Below, in pieces: positions 5,966 to 7,239 of a stretch of DNA of 7,239 nt; positions within the stretch are counted from its first letter, which is position 1; every line of letters begins with the position of its first letter. The stretch is from assembly GCA_958417755.1 (NCBI GenBank), contig CATZDY010000126.1, positions 1-7,239 on the forward strand. The letters run 5' to 3'. This DNA comes from an uncultured Peptococcaceae bacterium (GTDB lineage: Bacteria > Bacillota > Desulfotomaculia > Desulfotomaculales > Desulfocucumaceae). The position numbers were made by a program, and so were the translations under genes. The notes beneath the pieces are model-generated. The model worked only from the letters and a program-made list of their open reading frames with translations, had not been told where the DNA came from and searched no databases.

Positions 5966-6080
5966 ACCATACGCAATCCCCCTGATTAAGCAAGAACATG
6001 CATGGGCTTGGCGGGTGAAATGGACAAATCTGTATGTCTTTAAGTCAGAAACCTACATCTATACAGCAACAGTTTTTTAA
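5958..6080 (+). CDS. Small ORF overlapping the end of the ACP-like gene (uncertain)
   Basis: An ORF of 40 codons begins at ATG 5958 (or GTG 5955) inside the last codons of the ACP-like gene, an overlap typical of translational coupling, and ends at TAA 6078. It begins MIEPYAIPLIKQEHAWAWRV and is rich in aromatic residues (three Trp, five Tyr). There is no separate strong SD; AGGG lies two bases before ATG. I recognise no family. On the opposite strand a competing frame (6248 to 6045) encodes a short hydrophobic stretch, MLLSGIGILIGYFLRLAVEM, so which strand codes, if either, is unsettled. Confidence 0.3.
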   Translation: MIEPYAIPLIKQEHAWAWRVKWTNLYVFKSETYIYTATVF

Positions 6081-6216
6081 CATTTCAACCGCCAACCTGA
6101 GAAAGTATCCAATCAAAATCCCGATTCCTGATAACAGCATTGAAAAATGATTCTCCGAATCACAATACACAGGCACAACACACAGAAATGGTAAACATCC
6201 CTTGCCAAGGAAAATT
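5966..6216. other. Convergent intergenic region, no clear terminator
   Basis: Apart from the small plus-strand ORF and the competing minus-strand hydrophobic ORF, I find no convincing stem-loop with U-tract for either the helD-ACP transcript or the converging Rpn gene. A short CCTTG/CAAGG dyad sits near 6200-6210, but no T-run follows it. Confidence 0.35.
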
Positions 6217-7158
6217 TTATGATTTATACTTTTTGCCATCCTTGTCAAGGGCTTTTATCTTTTCTAAGGACAGCCCTGTTAATCTGATAATATCCTGGAT
6301 GTCCATATCCATTAAAAGGGCCTTTTGGGCAACTTTTTCAAGTCCTTCTTTTATCCCCTCATCTTTTCCTTTTTCTATACCTTTTTCTATACCTTTTTCC
6401 ATACCTTTTTCCATACCTGCTTGGATACCTTCTGCTTTTCCTTCTTCTCTGGCTGTCTGTATCTGAGTGTTATAATCCATCAAAGCCATTTGCCGGCGCA
6501 AATAAGCATGTCTTTTTTCCTCATCCATTTGGATCACCCTTAAACCTTCCAAGGCGTCCGCAATGCCAGCGTCTTTTTTCCCTAACATTTCCATCTCCTC
6601 CTCGCTTCGGGCATTGATAAAGCTCCCCCACCACATGATGGGGTCATCACTTTCTTGGGCGTTTGCAGGGACTTTTTTTAACTCCAAAACATGAAATTCC
6701 AACATATCGGTGTATAACAGCCCTGTTTTGTCTTCTCTCAAATGATAGCTTGTATGAAAACTTGGATTTTCTCCTTTGCTAAACAAATTAAAATCCAATA
6801 CACTGATATGGATACATTGCTTGAATTCTTTGTATCCCTCCCCTTCCCTTGCTTGATCCGTAAATTGCCGGCAATTGTAATACAGCGAACGATTCCCCCA
6901 ATAGGGAAAGGGCGCTACCTGCATTTCAATATCAATTTCACTGCGATTGTTTAGCACCAGTCGAACATCCAATATGCTCAGTTTATCCTGTTCATACCGT
7001 TTTCCCAAATGCGGATCACTGGTACGCACTTCTTTCATTGCTTCTTGCGGAATTCCCAATACTGCTGATAAAAAGCTTCTGATTGCCCTTTGCCTTTTCA
7101 TCATTTCTTTAAAGGAAAAATCGATTTTTGGTGATACAAATATTTTTTCTGCAGGCAT
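6217..7158 (-). CDS. Rpn-family PD-(D/E)XK nuclease / putative transposase
   Basis: It has 313 residues and belongs to the Rpn / PDDEXK_2 family (recombination-promoting nuclease, YhgA-like). The N-terminus, KIFVSPKIDFSFKEMM, holds the conserved [KD]-x-x-F-K motif, followed by FLSAVLGIP. The PD-(D/E)XK core is ILDVRLVLNNRSEIDIEMQV, with D64 and E78-x-Q80 as likely metal-binding and catalytic residues. Then come the family block NRSLYYNCRQFTDQAREGEGY and ISVLDFNLF. Residues ~238-272 are a run of GxEKG repeats, presumably helical or coiled-coil, followed by QDIIRLTGLSLEKIKAL. Rpn proteins are DNA endonucleases that raise RecA-independent recombination and often vary in the repeat region. GAGG lies eight bases before the ATG at 7158. 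It sits 24 bp after the stop of another minus-strand gene, so they may share a transcript. All expected catalytic residues appear intact. Confidence 0.9.
   Translation of the reverse strand: MPAEKIFVSPKIDFSFKEMMKRQRAIRSFLSAVLGIPQEAMKEVRTSDPHLGKRYEQDKLSILDVRLVLNNRSEIDIEMQVAPFPYWGNRSLYYNCRQFTDQAREGEGYKEFKQCIHISVLDFNLFSKGENPSFHTSYHLREDKTGLLYTDMLEFHVLELKKVPANAQESDDPIMWWGSFINARSEEEMEMLGKKDAGIADALEGLRVIQMDEEKRHAYLRRQMALMDYNTQIQTAREEGKAEGIQAGMEKGMEKGIEKGIEKGKDEGIKEGLEKVAQKALLMDMDIQDIIRLTGLSLEKIKALDKDGKKYKS
6369..6428 (-). repeat. 12-bp in-frame tandem repeat inside the Rpn gene
   Basis: Plus-strand units CTTTTTCTATAC (6369-6380, 6381-6392) and CTTTTTCCATAC (6393-6404, 6405-6416) are followed by a degenerate fifth unit, CTGCTTGGATAC (6417-6428). 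Each unit encodes four residues (GIEK or GMEK), so slippage changes protein length without breaking the frame. The paired 2+2 arrangement of T and C variants suggests a recent duplication. Confidence 0.9.
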
Positions 7159-7182
7159 CTCTTTTACCTCATACCTTCTTTT

Positions 7183-7239
7183 TCATACCATATCAATCCC
7201 TTGCTCTAAGGCTGCCATTGACCTGTTGATACCATAGAG
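7183..7239 (-). CDS. C-terminal end of an unidentified protein (truncated by window edge)
   Basis: Entering from the right edge, one minus-strand frame reads LYGINRSMAALEQGIDMV and ends at TGA 7185-7183. It stops 24 bp before the Rpn gene on the same strand, normal operon spacing. Only 18 residues are visible, too few to name a family, and a chance open stretch of this size is possible. Confidence 0.35.
   Translation of the reverse strand, partial: LYGINRSMAALEQGIDMV

Noticed and set aside
6369..6428. CRISPR-like array
   Set aside because: Units are 12 bp, directly abutting with no spacers, and in frame with a coding region.
6140..6543. Plus-strand ORFs over the repeat region, rich in FSIPFSIP or FFYTFFHT patterns
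   Set aside because: These are reverse-strand shadows of the GxEKG repeat in the Rpn gene.

Overview
The window looks like chromosomal DNA from a low-GC Gram-positive anaerobe, probably a member of the Clostridia. It is AT-rich, has strong AGGAGG-type ribosome binding sites, and carries a HelD-type helicase plus an Rpn-family nuclease/transposase with GxEKG repeats of the kind common in Lachnospiraceae-like genomes. This placement is inferred from protein style, not from any marker gene.

Left part (1-2949), accessory DNA, all intact genes on the plus strand. It opens with the 3' end of a hicA toxin gene and a hicB antitoxin gene broken by what looks like a one-base deletion. Next come an AT-rich promoter region and an XRE-family regulator. 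A bidirectional terminator follows, then a heavily decayed minus-strand gene for a small exported or lipoprotein-like protein. The last gene is a complete phage/ICE-type tyrosine integrase. Just after the integrase stop there are two GTTACCTT repeats spaced one helical turn apart. This is the usual layout at the integrase end of a prophage or integrative element that is losing genes, so the element's edge probably lies soon after 2949.

Middle (2950-3453): about 500 bp with no intact gene. It contains a minus-strand reading frame with protein-like stretches split by stops, and a TTGACA-type promoter pointing at the next gene.

Right part (3454-7239), more ordinary chromosomal genes. A HelD-like RNA-polymerase-associated ATPase is followed 10 bp later by a small acyl-carrier-protein-like gene in which the serine that carries phosphopantetheine is replaced by proline. 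A 40-codon ORF overlaps the end of this gene. Converging from the other side is an Rpn-family PD-(D/E)XK protein with an in-frame 12-bp tandem repeat, preceded by the last 18 codons of another minus-strand gene.

The most notable points are the helD / serine-less ACP pair, the disrupted HicAB module beside an integrase, and the decayed minus-strand gene at 1216-1664, which can still be read across five stops and four frame changes.
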